Of a stretch of DNA of 64,000 nt, positions 8,407 through 17,452 are shown in pieces. The stretch lies in NCBI GenBank assembly GCA_963931635.1, contig OZ007034.1, positions 1,302,001 to 1,366,000 on the forward strand, read 5' to 3'. Origin of the DNA: Caccoplasma sp905210875. GTDB lineage: Bacteria > Bacteroidota > Bacteroidia > Bacteroidales > UBA11471. The first letter of the stretch is position 1. Every line of letters starts with the position of its first letter. The notes under the pieces were generated by a model. It made no database searches. It saw only the letters and a program-made list of their open reading frames with translations, and was not told where the DNA came from. A program made the translations under genes and the position numbers.

Positions 8407-9354
8407 TTATTCCAAAACTTCGGGTCCTTGGGCTATGGCTTTGAGGTCGATGTGGTAGGTCTCGGACATCAGACGGTTTACAAAGTCATACTTCTGCCGT
8501 ATGAGCGGATATTTGTCGGCCGGATAATGCTGGTCAAACTCCTCCTGCGTATAGCGCATGGATATGTTGACATAGTCGAGAAACGCCTCTTCGCGGGTGG
8601 GTATCTCGTAGATATATATCGTCTGGTCGAACATGAGTCCGAAGATTCTGTCGACAAACCCCCGATTGAGGTAGTAGTTGGGGTCGCTCTCTTTGCCGAT
8701 GCCGGTTACCAGACCGGTTTTGAAGTCAAACCCGTCGTAAAATTCGTCGGGAATCACGACAGTGCCGGCCTCCACGGCTTTGGCAAAAATCTTCTGCATA
8801 ATCATGCCGCGGCGCTGGTGGTAGGTCTTGGCGTTGACCGGTTTGAGTATCTGCTCGCCACTGGTAGGGTCGGGCTCGCCGTCGAGGCATACCAGCCAGA
8901 AGTCAAGCCCGTCGAAGTAGTTGTTCTGGGGCACTTTGAAGGTAATTGTGCCGAACGTATTGGGAATATAGAAGTCATACACCAAATAGTAGTAGATGGG
9001 CAGTACCTTCTTGGTAATCTCGGGCGTGAGGTAGGCAAAGACATGATTTTTCATGAAGTCGACATACCACCGGGCCTGCTCGTCGGTAAGGTCGCTTCCG
9101 GTATAGGAGCCACCGCCACCGGTCCAGCTGCGGTTAAAGTCGTCGGAGCTGAAATCCTTGTATATAAGGTAGATGCCAAACTTCTTCTGAATGTCGATGA
9201 TGTCTTGGTCCCACGGCTGATTTCCCTGCGGAAATTCAAACCGCGTGGGCATACCTTCGTTCGAGGGAATTATCGCCTCTTCCTTGTGGCAGGCGGTGAG
9301 GGCAATGAGCACCGAGAGAAAGAGACCTGATAGATATTTCATTTTCATATTCAT
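8407..9354 (-). CDS. SusCD-associated metallohydrolase-family lipoprotein without HExxH
   Basis: 315 aa lipoprotein with lipobox LTACHK (Cys22). Size, position directly after susD, and the body sequence (helical first half, then the stretch around 180-200 and a YxxYV region near the C-terminus) fit the family called substrate import-associated zinc metallohydrolase lipoproteins, which accompany SusC/SusD pairs. Active members carry HExxH where this protein has KIFAK (188-192), so both zinc-binding histidines and the glutamate appear lost. The family assignment comes from memory and context rather than a search. It is probably a surface lipoprotein acting with the SusCD complex. Confidence 0.65.
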   Translation of the reverse strand: MNMKMKYLSGLFLSVLIALTACHKEEAIIPSNEGMPTRFEFPQGNQPWDQDIIDIQKKFGIYLIYKDFSSDDFNRSWTGGGGSYTGSDLTDEQARWYVDFMKNHVFAYLTPEITKKVLPIYYYLVYDFYIPNTFGTITFKVPQNNYFDGLDFWLVCLDGEPDPTSGEQILKPVNAKTYHQRRGMIMQKIFAKAVEAGTVVIPDEFYDGFDFKTGLVTGIGKESDPNYYLNRGFVDRIFGLMFDQTIYIYEIPTREEAFLDYVNISMRYTQEEFDQHYPADKYPLIRQKYDFVNRLMSETYHIDLKAIAQGPEVLE

Positions 9355-9365
9355 GGGAAAATATT

Positions 9366-10865
9366 TTATCGTTCGGGTGCCAGTTGGTTTTGTTCGAGAT
9401 AAGGATTCTTTTCCAGAATCGAGGGAGCCAGCGGCATGGCATAAGAGAGGTCGTTCTGTTGGAGCGTGTAGCGTTTGGTAACAACACCCTGTTTCTTCCA
9501 GTCGCGCGAGAAAGAAGGCATTCCGTAGCGCCGCAGGTCGAACCAGCGATGCCCCTCAAAACAGAGTTCGAGACGCCGTTCGAGGCGTATGCGTTCGAGC
9601 AGGGCATCACCCGTGAGCGTCGGGTCGATGGGTGTATAGTTCTCTTCGTTGAAACGCTTCTGCCGCAACTCCTCTATCAGGGTGCGGGCGAGAGCCTCCT
9701 GTTTGTTCATCACCGCCGCTTCGGCCGCATTGAGGTAGGCCTCGGCCAAGCGGAAAGCTTGTCCGAAGGAGTTGGAGTTACCCGGCTCATGGTTGGCCTC
9801 AATCTGGTATTTACCAAGCGGCAGATAGATGGCATCGTTGCGGTACTCGGTTACAATATAATGTTTCTTGCGCAAGTCGCCAGGGGTGAAGGCATCAAGC
9901 AAATCGGGCGAAGCGTTGAAAAACTTCTGCGTGGAGTTGTCGCTGAGGGTTACATACAGGTTCAGGTAATAAGAGATGTCGGCAATGCTGCCGTAGACCC
10001 AGATGCAGTCGGGGCTGTCCATCTTGATGAAGTTGTAGTAGGGCTGGGCGGTCGACGAGGCCGGCAGGGTGCGCAGGTCGGTGAGAGAGAAGCCCCATTC
10101 ATCGATAACCTTCTGGGCGTAACGTTGGGCCTCGGTCCAGTTCTCGGTGTAGAGATATACACGAGATTTGAGCAGCTGCACCATGGGCAGACTGGTCTTG
10201 CCGTCGGGCTGGTACTGTTTCTCGCGGGGAAGAGTCAGATACAAATCCTCGGCGTTGTCGAGGTCCTGGAATATCTGTTGGTAAACCTCATCGACCGTAT
10301 TACGTTTGAGAAATTTATTTTCGAGGGCACTGGTCAACTTCAAGGGTACGCCGAGCGATGTCTTGTCGTAATTGTAAGGCATGCCGTAGGTGTTTACCAG
10401 CAGGAAATAGTAGAAAGCCCGCAGGGCATAGGCCTGAGCCTTAACGTAGGCTTTCTCCTCGTCTGTACCTGTTACACCGTCGATATAGTCGAGGGCGGCA
10501 TTGGCACCCAAAATAAATTCATAGGTACTTTCCCAGATGTTGATAGGCATCATGCCCAACCCCTCCATGGTGATAAACATAGAAGGCTGCCAGCCGAAGA
10601 GGGCTTCGTATCCGCTCTCGAAACTGACGGAGTTGTCGTCGAGCGTACCCTCGGTATCGGCGCAGCAGATGTCGTCGTTGAAGATTTCGAGATAGGCGCT
10701 GATACTGGTCGATCCCGATGGTTTGGGATAGGCTTCGCCCAACAACATTTCGTTGAGAGCATTTGCCTCTTTGGGAACGAACTCGCTTTGCGATTTAGGT
10801 TCGAGAAAATCGCCGCACGACAGTGCGGTAAAAGCAAGAATGGCGGTGAGAATATATTTGGTCAT
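9366..10865 (-). CDS. SusD/RagB-family nutrient-binding outer membrane lipoprotein
   Basis: 499 aa. Lipobox LSCGDF near residue 17 predicts an exported, lipidated protein. The N-terminal pattern FLEPKSQSEFVP, TPR-like helices (for example AYALRAFYYFLLVNTYGMPY near 145-165, a hallmark SusD helix) and the C-terminal RIRLERRLELCFEGHRWFDLRRYG are diagnostic for RagB/SusD. In known systems SusD caps the SusC barrel and captures the substrate. It is 27 nt after susC. No glycoside hydrolase, sulfatase or lyase gene lies in the operon; the partners are peptidase-fold proteins, which suggests a peptide or protein ligand. Confidence 0.95.
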   Translation of the reverse strand: MTKYILTAILAFTALSCGDFLEPKSQSEFVPKEANALNEMLLGEAYPKPSGSTSISAYLEIFNDDICCADTEGTLDDNSVSFESGYEALFGWQPSMFITMEGLGMMPINIWESTYEFILGANAALDYIDGVTGTDEEKAYVKAQAYALRAFYYFLLVNTYGMPYNYDKTSLGVPLKLTSALENKFLKRNTVDEVYQQIFQDLDNAEDLYLTLPREKQYQPDGKTSLPMVQLLKSRVYLYTENWTEAQRYAQKVIDEWGFSLTDLRTLPASSTAQPYYNFIKMDSPDCIWVYGSIADISYYLNLYVTLSDNSTQKFFNASPDLLDAFTPGDLRKKHYIVTEYRNDAIYLPLGKYQIEANHEPGNSNSFGQAFRLAEAYLNAAEAAVMNKQEALARTLIEELRQKRFNEENYTPIDPTLTGDALLERIRLERRLELCFEGHRWFDLRRYGMPSFSRDWKKQGVVTKRYTLQQNDLSYAMPLAPSILEKNPYLEQNQLAPER

Positions 10866-10892
10866 GAGATGGTTGTTTGTTGTGAGGTTATG

Positions 10893-13800
10893 TTAAAATC
10901 CGACGTTGATACCCAGAGAGAAGGTCCGGGGCATGACACTGTTCTGCACTTCGGGGTCAAATCCGTTAAACCGTTTGCTGGCAATAACAAATATGTTATT
11001 GACATTGGCGCTAAGCAACAAGTTGCTAACTCCGATTTTTTCAAGTTTTCCAGGCTTGATATTCCACGAAAGGCCTATCTGCTGACAACGCAGGAAAGAG
11101 GCATTCACCACCATGGCGTCGGACTCTTCCCACACATAGATGGGATATTCCGTTTCGCCATTTGGCAGGCTTATATATACCTGATGTTGTCCCGGTAAGG
11201 AGGGTATGATGGTATGCAGTTCATCACCCGGCTTTTTCCAGCGATTGAGCAGGTCGCGGTTTACGTTGACGTCGGGATCGGGCATGAAGTAGCGGTTGCC
11301 AAACTGTTCATACGGCGAGAGCAGACGTTTCTTTCCACCCAACAATACCGAGAAACTGGTACTGAGGGTAAACGACTTGTAACGTATGCTCAGGTTGAGA
11401 CCGCCGGTAAAGAACGGATCGCGCTGACCCGAATACACGAGATAGGTCGTGGGGTCGAGCGTGCGGCTGCGCATCTCTTCGGGCACATCGAGCAGGTTAA
11501 AAAGCGGCTGTCCCGTCTGCCCGTCGAGCCCGGCAAACGAGTACGACCAGAAGCCACCGATGGGGTAACCCTCTCTGACGATGACATCGGTGCGACCGTT
11601 CAAGTAGTCGGCCGTTACGGCTTCATAGTCCGATTTACCGGCTCGGTTCCAGTTTTTTGAGGCATTCACGCTGATACTCAGAGCAAAATCTCGGGTCTGT
11701 ACCGGTGTAAGGCTGACGGTGTATTCCACACCCTGGTTGGTAATGATGCCGCCGTTCATGTTCATCTCGGAGATGCCGTATTCATAGGGTAACGACTGTG
11801 CTACGATGGCATTGGAGCGGCGGGAATAGTATTCGAGATTCATGTTTACCATGTGGAAGAGTTCCAAGTCGACGCCTACGTTCCAGCTTGTGGTACGTTC
11901 CCAACTGAGGTTGGGGTTGGGTATCTGCGAGATGGTCGACTGGTATTGGTTATAAAGGTTGGCGATGGTACCTTGGGTGAGAATCAGGTCGGGGCTGAGC
12001 CGGGTAATGGCGTTGCCCTGTATGCCGTAGGTTCCGCGGAAGTTGAGTATGGTAAGCCAAGGCATATAGTCTTTGATGAAGAACTCTTCCGAGGCCCGCC
12101 ATGAGAAACCGAACGAGTAGGTGGGGTCGATGCGTCGGTTGGCATCCTGGCCAAAGCGGTTCGACGCATCGTTACGGATATTGGCATTGATTACGTAACG
12201 GTCGAGGAACGAGTAGGCAAAGGTGGCAAATACCGAGAAGAAGTTGTTGGTCTGGTTTGTCTTTCGCCATTGACCCTCGTAGATACGTTGAAGAATACCC
12301 CAAGCCTTGTCTACACCGCCGCTTATGGGTACCAAATCGCTGAGGGGGGTGGGTTGTACCAGTTTTTCACCTCGGTCGGGCACATAGCCATAGACGGTGT
12401 TGGAGATGGCGTTGTTGGTGGCCGAACGCACTTCCACACCGATGAGTGCATTCAAACGGCCTGCACGGCCGAACGATTTCGATATTTGCAGTTTGTTCTG
12501 TATGTTGTAGGAAGCCTGGTTGGCGTTGTTGGTAAACAGTTCACCGCCGAACGGTAGCATGGCGGCTTTAAATTCGGGGCTGTTGGGCAGCACCGAGTTG
12601 AAGTCGTAACCGCGATAGTCTTCGGCGATACCGAAGGTACGTTCGGTGCGGTACGACTGGTTGTCGCTGTTGGTGTTGCTGTATCCCCCGGTAAACTGGT
12701 AGGTAAGCCAGTCGAGAATGCGCCATTTCAGGTCAAGTGAGGCCGAGAGGTCGACCGACTTTGATGAGGAGCCGCTGTTGTCTCGTTCGTTCATGAAGTT
12801 GTACCCCAGCGAGGTAACGGTGTTGTTCAGGGAGTAGGTGGCTTTCTTTTGGTAGTAGACGGGATTACCGGCCGTGTCATATGCAGGTATGGTGCGGTTG
12901 GCGGTTGTGGCATATTGCACTGGATTGACGTTCTGTCCGAATCCGGTTGTTTCGCTCACACTACCGCTTATCGAAGCATTGATGCTTAACTTATCGTTGG
13001 GCGTGAAGTCAATGTTGATGCGGCCTGTCATGCGTTCGCTGTCGTTACCGATTTCCTGGCCCGACGACTTGGCATAGCTTACCGATGTGTTGTAGAATAT
13101 CTTGTTGGTACCGCCGCGCACGCTCAGGTTGTGATTGTGGCTGAATGCGTTGCGGGTGAGCAGGTCGAACCAGTCGGTATTCTGAGTTTCCAACACGGCC
13201 CTTTGGCGCAGGAATTCTTCTTGCGAAATGTCGTTTTCGAGGTACATGCGCATGAGTCCCTCATAGGTGTAGGGTTGCTTGATGGGCACCGAGGCGTAGG
13301 CGGTACCCCAGTTGAAAGCCTCTTCGGAGAACTGTATGCGCTCTTGCGAGTTCATGTAGTTGAGGTCGTCGTAGTGAGGGCGGTTGGTTATCGAGAAGTT
13401 GGCCGAGTAGTTGATGGTGAGTCTGTCCATCTTTCCTTTCTTGGTGGTGATTTCGATAACACCGTTCGATGCTTTCGAACCATAAATAGCCGTAGCCGAG
13501 GCATCTTTCAACACGGTGATGGTCTCGATATCCTGAGGGTTCAACCACGAAATCTGGTTGCCGATGATGTTTTTCAGGTCGTCGGTCATGAGCGAGGCCG
13601 ATTCCAGTTCGAGCGGGTCTTCCTGAATGATACCGTCGACCACCCACAGCGGGTCCTGGTTACCCATGAGAGTCGAAGTACCACGTATCTGTATCTGGGG
13701 AGAGGTACCTACGCGGGTGCTGGTGTTGGTTACGACCATACCGGCCACCCGGCCCTGCAACATCTGGTCGATGCTGGTGTATGCCGGCATGAGAATGTCG

Positions 13801-14462
13801 TCGACTTTCAACGTGGTATAAGAGCCTACAAGGTCTTTCCGTTTGATATTCTGGTAACCGGTTACCACCACCTCTTCCATCGAATTGGTGGTGGCAACAA
13901 GAGTGACGTCGATGCGGGTGTTACCCGTATAGGTCTTTTCCTGCGGCTCCATGCCGATAAACGAGAAGAGCAGTTTTACTCCCTTTTCATCGGGAATCAA
14001 TATGGAGTAACGCCCGTCCATACCGCTAATGGCACCACCTGATTTGTTTCCTTTCAACTGTACGGTTGTGCCCGGCAGTACCTCCCCGGTCTCGTCTTTG
14101 ACAATACCGGTAACATATACGTTGCGGGTAGAGCTCCTCTTTTTAATAAGGTAGGTGTTGCCCTCTTTCTCGTAGTAAAGATCGGTGCCGTTGAGACATA
14201 GGTCAAGTATCTCCGATACGGTCTTGTTCTTGACAGAGATGTTCAAGTGGTTTATCTCTCCTATCTCATTGCTCTCGTAAGAGATGATGCAGTCGGTCTT
14301 TTGCTGGATATACCAAGCGACGGCGTCGAAGGTGGCGTCTTTTACATCAATGGAAAGCCTGGCTTCCTGGGCACTGACCCGCAAGGGGGCAAGCAGAAAG
14401 AGAAGCAGGGCAATCAGACATCCGGTGTGGAGCGATGTCGGTCGTAATCCTGTTTTCATCAT
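10893..14462 (-). CDS. SusC/RagA-family TonB-dependent importer with N-terminal STN domain
   Basis: 1189 aa. Domains in order: signal peptide (about 1-32), STN domain (about 35-105), carboxypeptidase-regulatory-like domain (about 114-190, VTGIVKDETGEVLPGTTVQL), TonB-box-like EEVVVTGYQ, plug (about 205-330; IQIRGTSTL and WVVDGII), then a 22-strand barrel ending in an aromatic-rich strand with terminal Phe (LGINVGF). STN domains usually signal to a FecR anti-sigma factor, but no FecI/FecR pair is adjacent. It is the first gene of a seven-gene minus-strand operon. Imports a TonB-energised substrate, probably peptide given its neighbours. Confidence 0.96.
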   Translation of the reverse strand: MMKTGLRPTSLHTGCLIALLLFLLAPLRVSAQEARLSIDVKDATFDAVAWYIQQKTDCIISYESNEIGEINHLNISVKNKTVSEILDLCLNGTDLYYEKEGNTYLIKKRSSTRNVYVTGIVKDETGEVLPGTTVQLKGNKSGGAISGMDGRYSILIPDEKGVKLLFSFIGMEPQEKTYTGNTRIDVTLVATTNSMEEVVVTGYQNIKRKDLVGSYTTLKVDDILMPAYTSIDQMLQGRVAGMVVTNTSTRVGTSPQIQIRGTSTLMGNQDPLWVVDGIIQEDPLELESASLMTDDLKNIIGNQISWLNPQDIETITVLKDASATAIYGSKASNGVIEITTKKGKMDRLTINYSANFSITNRPHYDDLNYMNSQERIQFSEEAFNWGTAYASVPIKQPYTYEGLMRMYLENDISQEEFLRQRAVLETQNTDWFDLLTRNAFSHNHNLSVRGGTNKIFYNTSVSYAKSSGQEIGNDSERMTGRINIDFTPNDKLSINASISGSVSETTGFGQNVNPVQYATTANRTIPAYDTAGNPVYYQKKATYSLNNTVTSLGYNFMNERDNSGSSSKSVDLSASLDLKWRILDWLTYQFTGGYSNTNSDNQSYRTERTFGIAEDYRGYDFNSVLPNSPEFKAAMLPFGGELFTNNANQASYNIQNKLQISKSFGRAGRLNALIGVEVRSATNNAISNTVYGYVPDRGEKLVQPTPLSDLVPISGGVDKAWGILQRIYEGQWRKTNQTNNFFSVFATFAYSFLDRYVINANIRNDASNRFGQDANRRIDPTYSFGFSWRASEEFFIKDYMPWLTILNFRGTYGIQGNAITRLSPDLILTQGTIANLYNQYQSTISQIPNPNLSWERTTSWNVGVDLELFHMVNMNLEYYSRRSNAIVAQSLPYEYGISEMNMNGGIITNQGVEYTVSLTPVQTRDFALSISVNASKNWNRAGKSDYEAVTADYLNGRTDVIVREGYPIGGFWSYSFAGLDGQTGQPLFNLLDVPEEMRSRTLDPTTYLVYSGQRDPFFTGGLNLSIRYKSFTLSTSFSVLLGGKKRLLSPYEQFGNRYFMPDPDVNVNRDLLNRWKKPGDELHTIIPSLPGQHQVYISLPNGETEYPIYVWEESDAMVVNASFLRCQQIGLSWNIKPGKLEKIGVSNLLLSANVNNIFVIASKRFNGFDPEVQNSVMPRTFSLGINVGF

Positions 14463-14682
14463 AGTTGTCTGGGCTTTGGTTTCTTCTATTTGCGCAGAAA
14501 TTTTCTTGGAAGATTATCCCGCAAGTTGGTTTACAAAAAGTCCTGGGTAAAAAGGCGCTTGTACAAAAGCTTCCTGGCTATAAAAGCCGCACTTGATCCC
14601 GTATTTGTGTGAATAGTATTCCTCTGGGTTGTAGGCTTAGGTAGATGCGATTTCGGTTTCGTATCGTATCGGTTATTGTGTG

Positions 14683-14690
14683 CAAACATA
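14683..14690 (-). promoter_or_regulatory. candidate -7 box for the SusCD operon
   Basis: Minus-strand TATGTTTG fits TAnnTTTG and is the best match upstream of susC. It implies a leader of about 215 nt. No clear -33 TTTG is present, which would suit a weak or activated promoter. Confidence 0.35.
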
Positions 14691-14847
14691 AAAAAAAGAA
14701 TTTATTTATTCTGTATGAAGACCGAGATAATTGCTCGTGTGTAGTTAAAAAGTCTTATTTGTGGCTGTAATATGGTCCAAAAGGCCTTTCTTGATTGATT
14801 TCTGGTATAAAAGTTGGCTCAACATGTATTTTCCTGAGAAATTTGTT

Positions 14848-14855
14848 TATATTTG
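14848..14855 (+). promoter_or_regulatory. candidate -7 box for the repeat protein gene
   Basis: TATATTTG is an exact TAnnTTTG match, placing the transcript start near 14862, about 60 nt before the ATG at 14922. The -33 region is only weakly matched. Confidence 0.5.
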
Positions 14856-14921
14856 CGGTGTCGAATCTGACAAATGCACATATATAGAATAAAAATCCTT
14901 AACATTTAAAAATTATTGCGT

Positions 14922-16835
14922 ATGAAGAAACTTGACTCCTTCAAATCATTCTTCGCACTTGTAGTCGTGGCTCTGTTTGCCTTCACGGCGCGTCCCGCAC
15001 AAGCTGCTGTTACGCTCGACGATTTGGCAGGAACCTATACGTTCGTTGCCGCCGGCGTAAGTGAAAATCCCGGTAGCCTGCCTACCGAGTTTGATGTTGT
15101 TGTCAGCCTCACCGATAACGATAATGAAGTGAAATTCAGTAGCTTTGTAGCTTCGGCCAACTCGTTTGTAGGGACTTTCGATGCTGATGCTCAAACCATA
15201 ACCGTAGCATTCGGTCAATTGCTAAACGAAGATTTCGATGTTTTCTGCGGTGATGCCTATGCCGAGACCGGTTCTCTTGTATTTACAGTAAATGCCGACG
15301 GCAGCCTCTCAACTGAAGCCATATTTGGTATTAGTTCATTCTGGGGAAGCCCAGTACTCTATACCGGAGCCACTCTCACCAAGACCGTGCAGGTAGAAGT
15401 ACCTCTGGCCGACGTGCTGGGTACCTATTCACTGGTAGCCACCGAGGGTTACTATTACTCTTGGTCTATGGGTTGGCCTCTGCCTACCGAAGAGCCCAAG
15501 ACGACAGCTCGTTACACCGACTTTGACTTTACCATTGCCGCCGACGCCGCCAGTGGGGAAGATGCCCTCACCATCACCGGAATGTGGGGAATAGCCGACG
15601 CAGCTTTCAAGGCTACTTACAACCAGGCCGATCGTCGCATCGTTATTCCCGCTCAGACGGTGGGAACCTGGGAACTCACGAGCGAGGTGTATATGTCGGT
15701 AAAATCGGCCACGGAAATTGTCTTTGATGATGCTAGCTTCACCGTTAAAGACAACGTTACCAACGAGTCTATCAACATCACGGCAGCTACGGCTACCAAA
15801 CAGGGTGCAACTTCTTCTACCCTCGACCAGTTGGCAGGAACCTATACGTTCGTAGCCACCGGCGTAAGTGAAAATCCCAATAACCTGCCTACTGAGTTTG
15901 ATGTTGTTGTCAGCCTCACCGGCAATGAGAACGAAGTGAAGTTCAGCAACTTTGTAGCTTCAGCCAACTCATTTGTAGGTACCTTCGATGCTGCCGCACA
16001 GACGATAACCGTAGCCTTCGGTCAAAATCTGAACGACAACTTCGATATGCTGAGTGGTGAAGGTTACACCGATCAGGGCTCCTTTGCCTTCACGGTAAAT
16101 GCCGACGGTAGCCTCTCAACCGATGCTGTATTTGGAATTTATGCATTTTGGGGAAGCTCGGTACTCTACGCCGGAGCCACTCTCACCAAGACCGTGCAGG
16201 TAGATGTACCCCTGGCCGACGTGCTGGGCACCTACTCACTGGTAGCTACCGAAGGTTACTATTACGATATGTCTTCGATTTGGCCTCTGCCCACAGAGAC
16301 TCCCAAAACGACAGCCCGTTACACCGATTTTGACTTCACCATCGCAGCCGATGCCGCCAACGGTGAAGATGCCCTTACCATCACCGGTCTGTGGGGAATA
16401 GCCGATGCCGCTTTCAAGGCCACTTACAGCCAGGCCGATCGTCGTATTGTTATTCCCTCTCAGACGGTTGGGAACTGGGAACTCACCAGCGAGGTGTACA
16501 TGTCGGTAAAATCGGCCACAGAGATTGTCATCGATGATGCCGGATTCACCGTTAATGACAAAACCACTAGCGAAGCTATCAACATCACGGCTGCTACCGC
16601 AACCAAGAAAGATGCCGGTAGTGCTGTCATCGAAGAAAGTGCCGACAACACCTCGGCTCTCATCTACGCTCAGAACGGCGTGCTCTATGTGAAGGCTGCT
16701 CAAACGGTAAATGTAGAAGTTTACAGCCTCAGTGGCGCACTCATGAGCCAAGGTACTTCCGACGCAGCTATCACCCTGCCCCGCGGCATGTATCTTGTAA
16801 AAGCCGGTAACCAGGTACAACGTGTTATCCTCTAA
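14922..16835 (+). CDS. secreted protein of four beta-domains arranged A-B-A-B, possible T9SS sorting tail
   Basis: 637 aa from the ATG at 14922 (a TTG two codons earlier is less likely). Signal peptide about 1-28 (ARPAQA). The body is a 269-aa unit present twice with about 80-90% identity by eye. Each unit contains two related halves: A begins LAGTYTFVA and contains FVGTFDADAQTITVAFGQ, B begins LGTYSLVATEG and contains FKATYNQADRRIVIPAQ, so the protein has four homologous domains of about 130 aa. The last about 70 residues (NVEVYSLSGAL ... LPRGMYLVKAG ... RVIL) resemble a type A T9SS C-terminal sorting domain or the related Bacteroidales C-terminal domain. Function unknown; divergent from susC. 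Confidence 0.85.
   Translation: MKKLDSFKSFFALVVVALFAFTARPAQAAVTLDDLAGTYTFVAAGVSENPGSLPTEFDVVVSLTDNDNEVKFSSFVASANSFVGTFDADAQTITVAFGQLLNEDFDVFCGDAYAETGSLVFTVNADGSLSTEAIFGISSFWGSPVLYTGATLTKTVQVEVPLADVLGTYSLVATEGYYYSWSMGWPLPTEEPKTTARYTDFDFTIAADAASGEDALTITGMWGIADAAFKATYNQADRRIVIPAQTVGTWELTSEVYMSVKSATEIVFDDASFTVKDNVTNESINITAATATKQGATSSTLDQLAGTYTFVATGVSENPNNLPTEFDVVVSLTGNENEVKFSNFVASANSFVGTFDAAAQTITVAFGQNLNDNFDMLSGEGYTDQGSFAFTVNADGSLSTDAVFGIYAFWGSSVLYAGATLTKTVQVDVPLADVLGTYSLVATEGYYYDMSSIWPLPTETPKTTARYTDFDFTIAADAANGEDALTITGLWGIADAAFKATYSQADRRIVIPSQTVGNWELTSEVYMSVKSATEIVIDDAGFTVNDKTTSEAINITAATATKKDAGSAVIEESADNTSALIYAQNGVLYVKAAQTVNVEVYSLSGALMSQGTSDAAITLPRGMYLVKAGNQVQRVIL
15014..16627 (+). repeat. tandem direct repeat, two units of 807 bp inside the coding sequence
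   Basis: Unit one is about 15014-15820 and unit two about 15821-16627. The landmark GGCAGGAACCTATACGTTCG recurs at exactly 807 bp (269 codons). Most differences are silent or conservative, which indicates a recent in-frame duplication or ongoing gene conversion. Confidence 0.9.
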
Positions 16836-16875
16836 TCGGAGCGTCCTCATGTTCCCTTTACGGGAATAAAATATC

Positions 16876-16909
16876 AACGCCGTCGCAGAATTCTGCGACG
16901 GCGTTTTTT
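16876..16909 (+). terminator. rho-independent terminator after the repeat protein
   Basis: A perfect 30-nt palindrome (16876-16905; arms AACGCCGTCGCAGAA and TTCTGCGACGGCGTT) is followed by T residues, 41 nt after the stop codon. Confidence 0.9.
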
Positions 16910-17041
16910 ATAACCTGCCTGTCCGATAATGCCATTACGAGAAACGACAGCGCACAAAAACAGGACACCATAAATCGAAGGAGCAGAATATCGCAAAGAG
17001 TGATATAATGAAAAGAATCTTGCCGCAAAGGTTTGGAGCCG

Positions 17042-17082
17042 TAAAAACAAGAGAGCCACGCAGAATATTCTGCGTGGCTCTC
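17042..17082 (-). terminator. terminator of tRNA-Leu
   Basis: A perfect 32-nt palindrome at 17051-17082 (arm GAGAGCCACGCAGAAT) is followed on the minus strand by TTGTTTTTA. It begins 3 nt beyond the tRNA 3' end. Confidence 0.88.
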
Positions 17083-17084
17083 TG

Positions 17085-17168
17085 TACTCGAAGCGGGACT
17101 CGAACCCGCACAGCCGCAATGGCCAAAGGATTTTAAGTCCTTCGTGTCTACCATTCCACCATTCGAGC
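17085..17168 (-). tRNA. tRNA-Leu (anticodon UAA)
   Basis: 84-nt class II tRNA. The acceptor stem GCTCGAA pairs with TTCGAGT (terminal G-U), and the discriminator is A. The anticodon arm AAGGA-CTTAAAA-TCCTT places TAA in the loop. A long variable arm follows (GGCC, ATTGC, GGCT), then a T arm GCGGG-TTCGAGT-CCCGC. The 3' CCA is not encoded (ACA follows). The long variable arm and UAA anticodon identify leucine. It has its own promoter and terminator. Confidence 0.93.
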
Positions 17169-17297
17169 TTCCTTGCGGAAACCGGTTTGTGTTCCGGCCC
17201 GAAAATCGGTCGTCCGCCCCCGATTGTACACCGGCTTTTGGCGTGCGTTGCGCGCACTACGGTGTCTTTACTTGGAGGGGCAACCTCTTTTCGGGGG

Positions 17298-17327
17298 CAA
17301 AGATAGCGCTTATTCGCGAAAAAACAA
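17298..17327 (-). promoter_or_regulatory. tRNA-Leu promoter
   Basis: On the minus strand, -33 TTG (17325-17327), 19-nt spacer and -7 TATCTTTG (17298-17305) match the Bacteroidota consensus. Transcription would begin near 17291 with a leader of about 120 nt removed by RNase P. Confidence 0.6.
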
Positions 17328-17452
17328 CAGTCTGTTTTTGTGAATTTTGTTTCCGACGGCTTTTTCCGCCGGTATAAACTGTCGGGGCAGAGCATTGCGG
17401 AGCCTCGACGGGCAGCGCGGGTTGTATCTTTTAGAAAAAATTGGCCGATATA

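Larger units (their letters stand above)
14463..14921. other. divergent intergenic region between susC and the repeat protein gene
   Basis: 459 nt without a gene. It holds a candidate minus-strand promoter for susC and a candidate plus-strand promoter for the repeat protein (separate entries). The roughly 210-nt leader before susC shows no riboswitch, tRNA or strong hairpin that I can recognise. Confidence 0.6.

Noticed and set aside
9384..11198. Plus-strand open frame opposite susD and the end of susC
   Set aside because: Antisense to SusD/SusC with diagnostic motifs; no recognisable domain or start signal.
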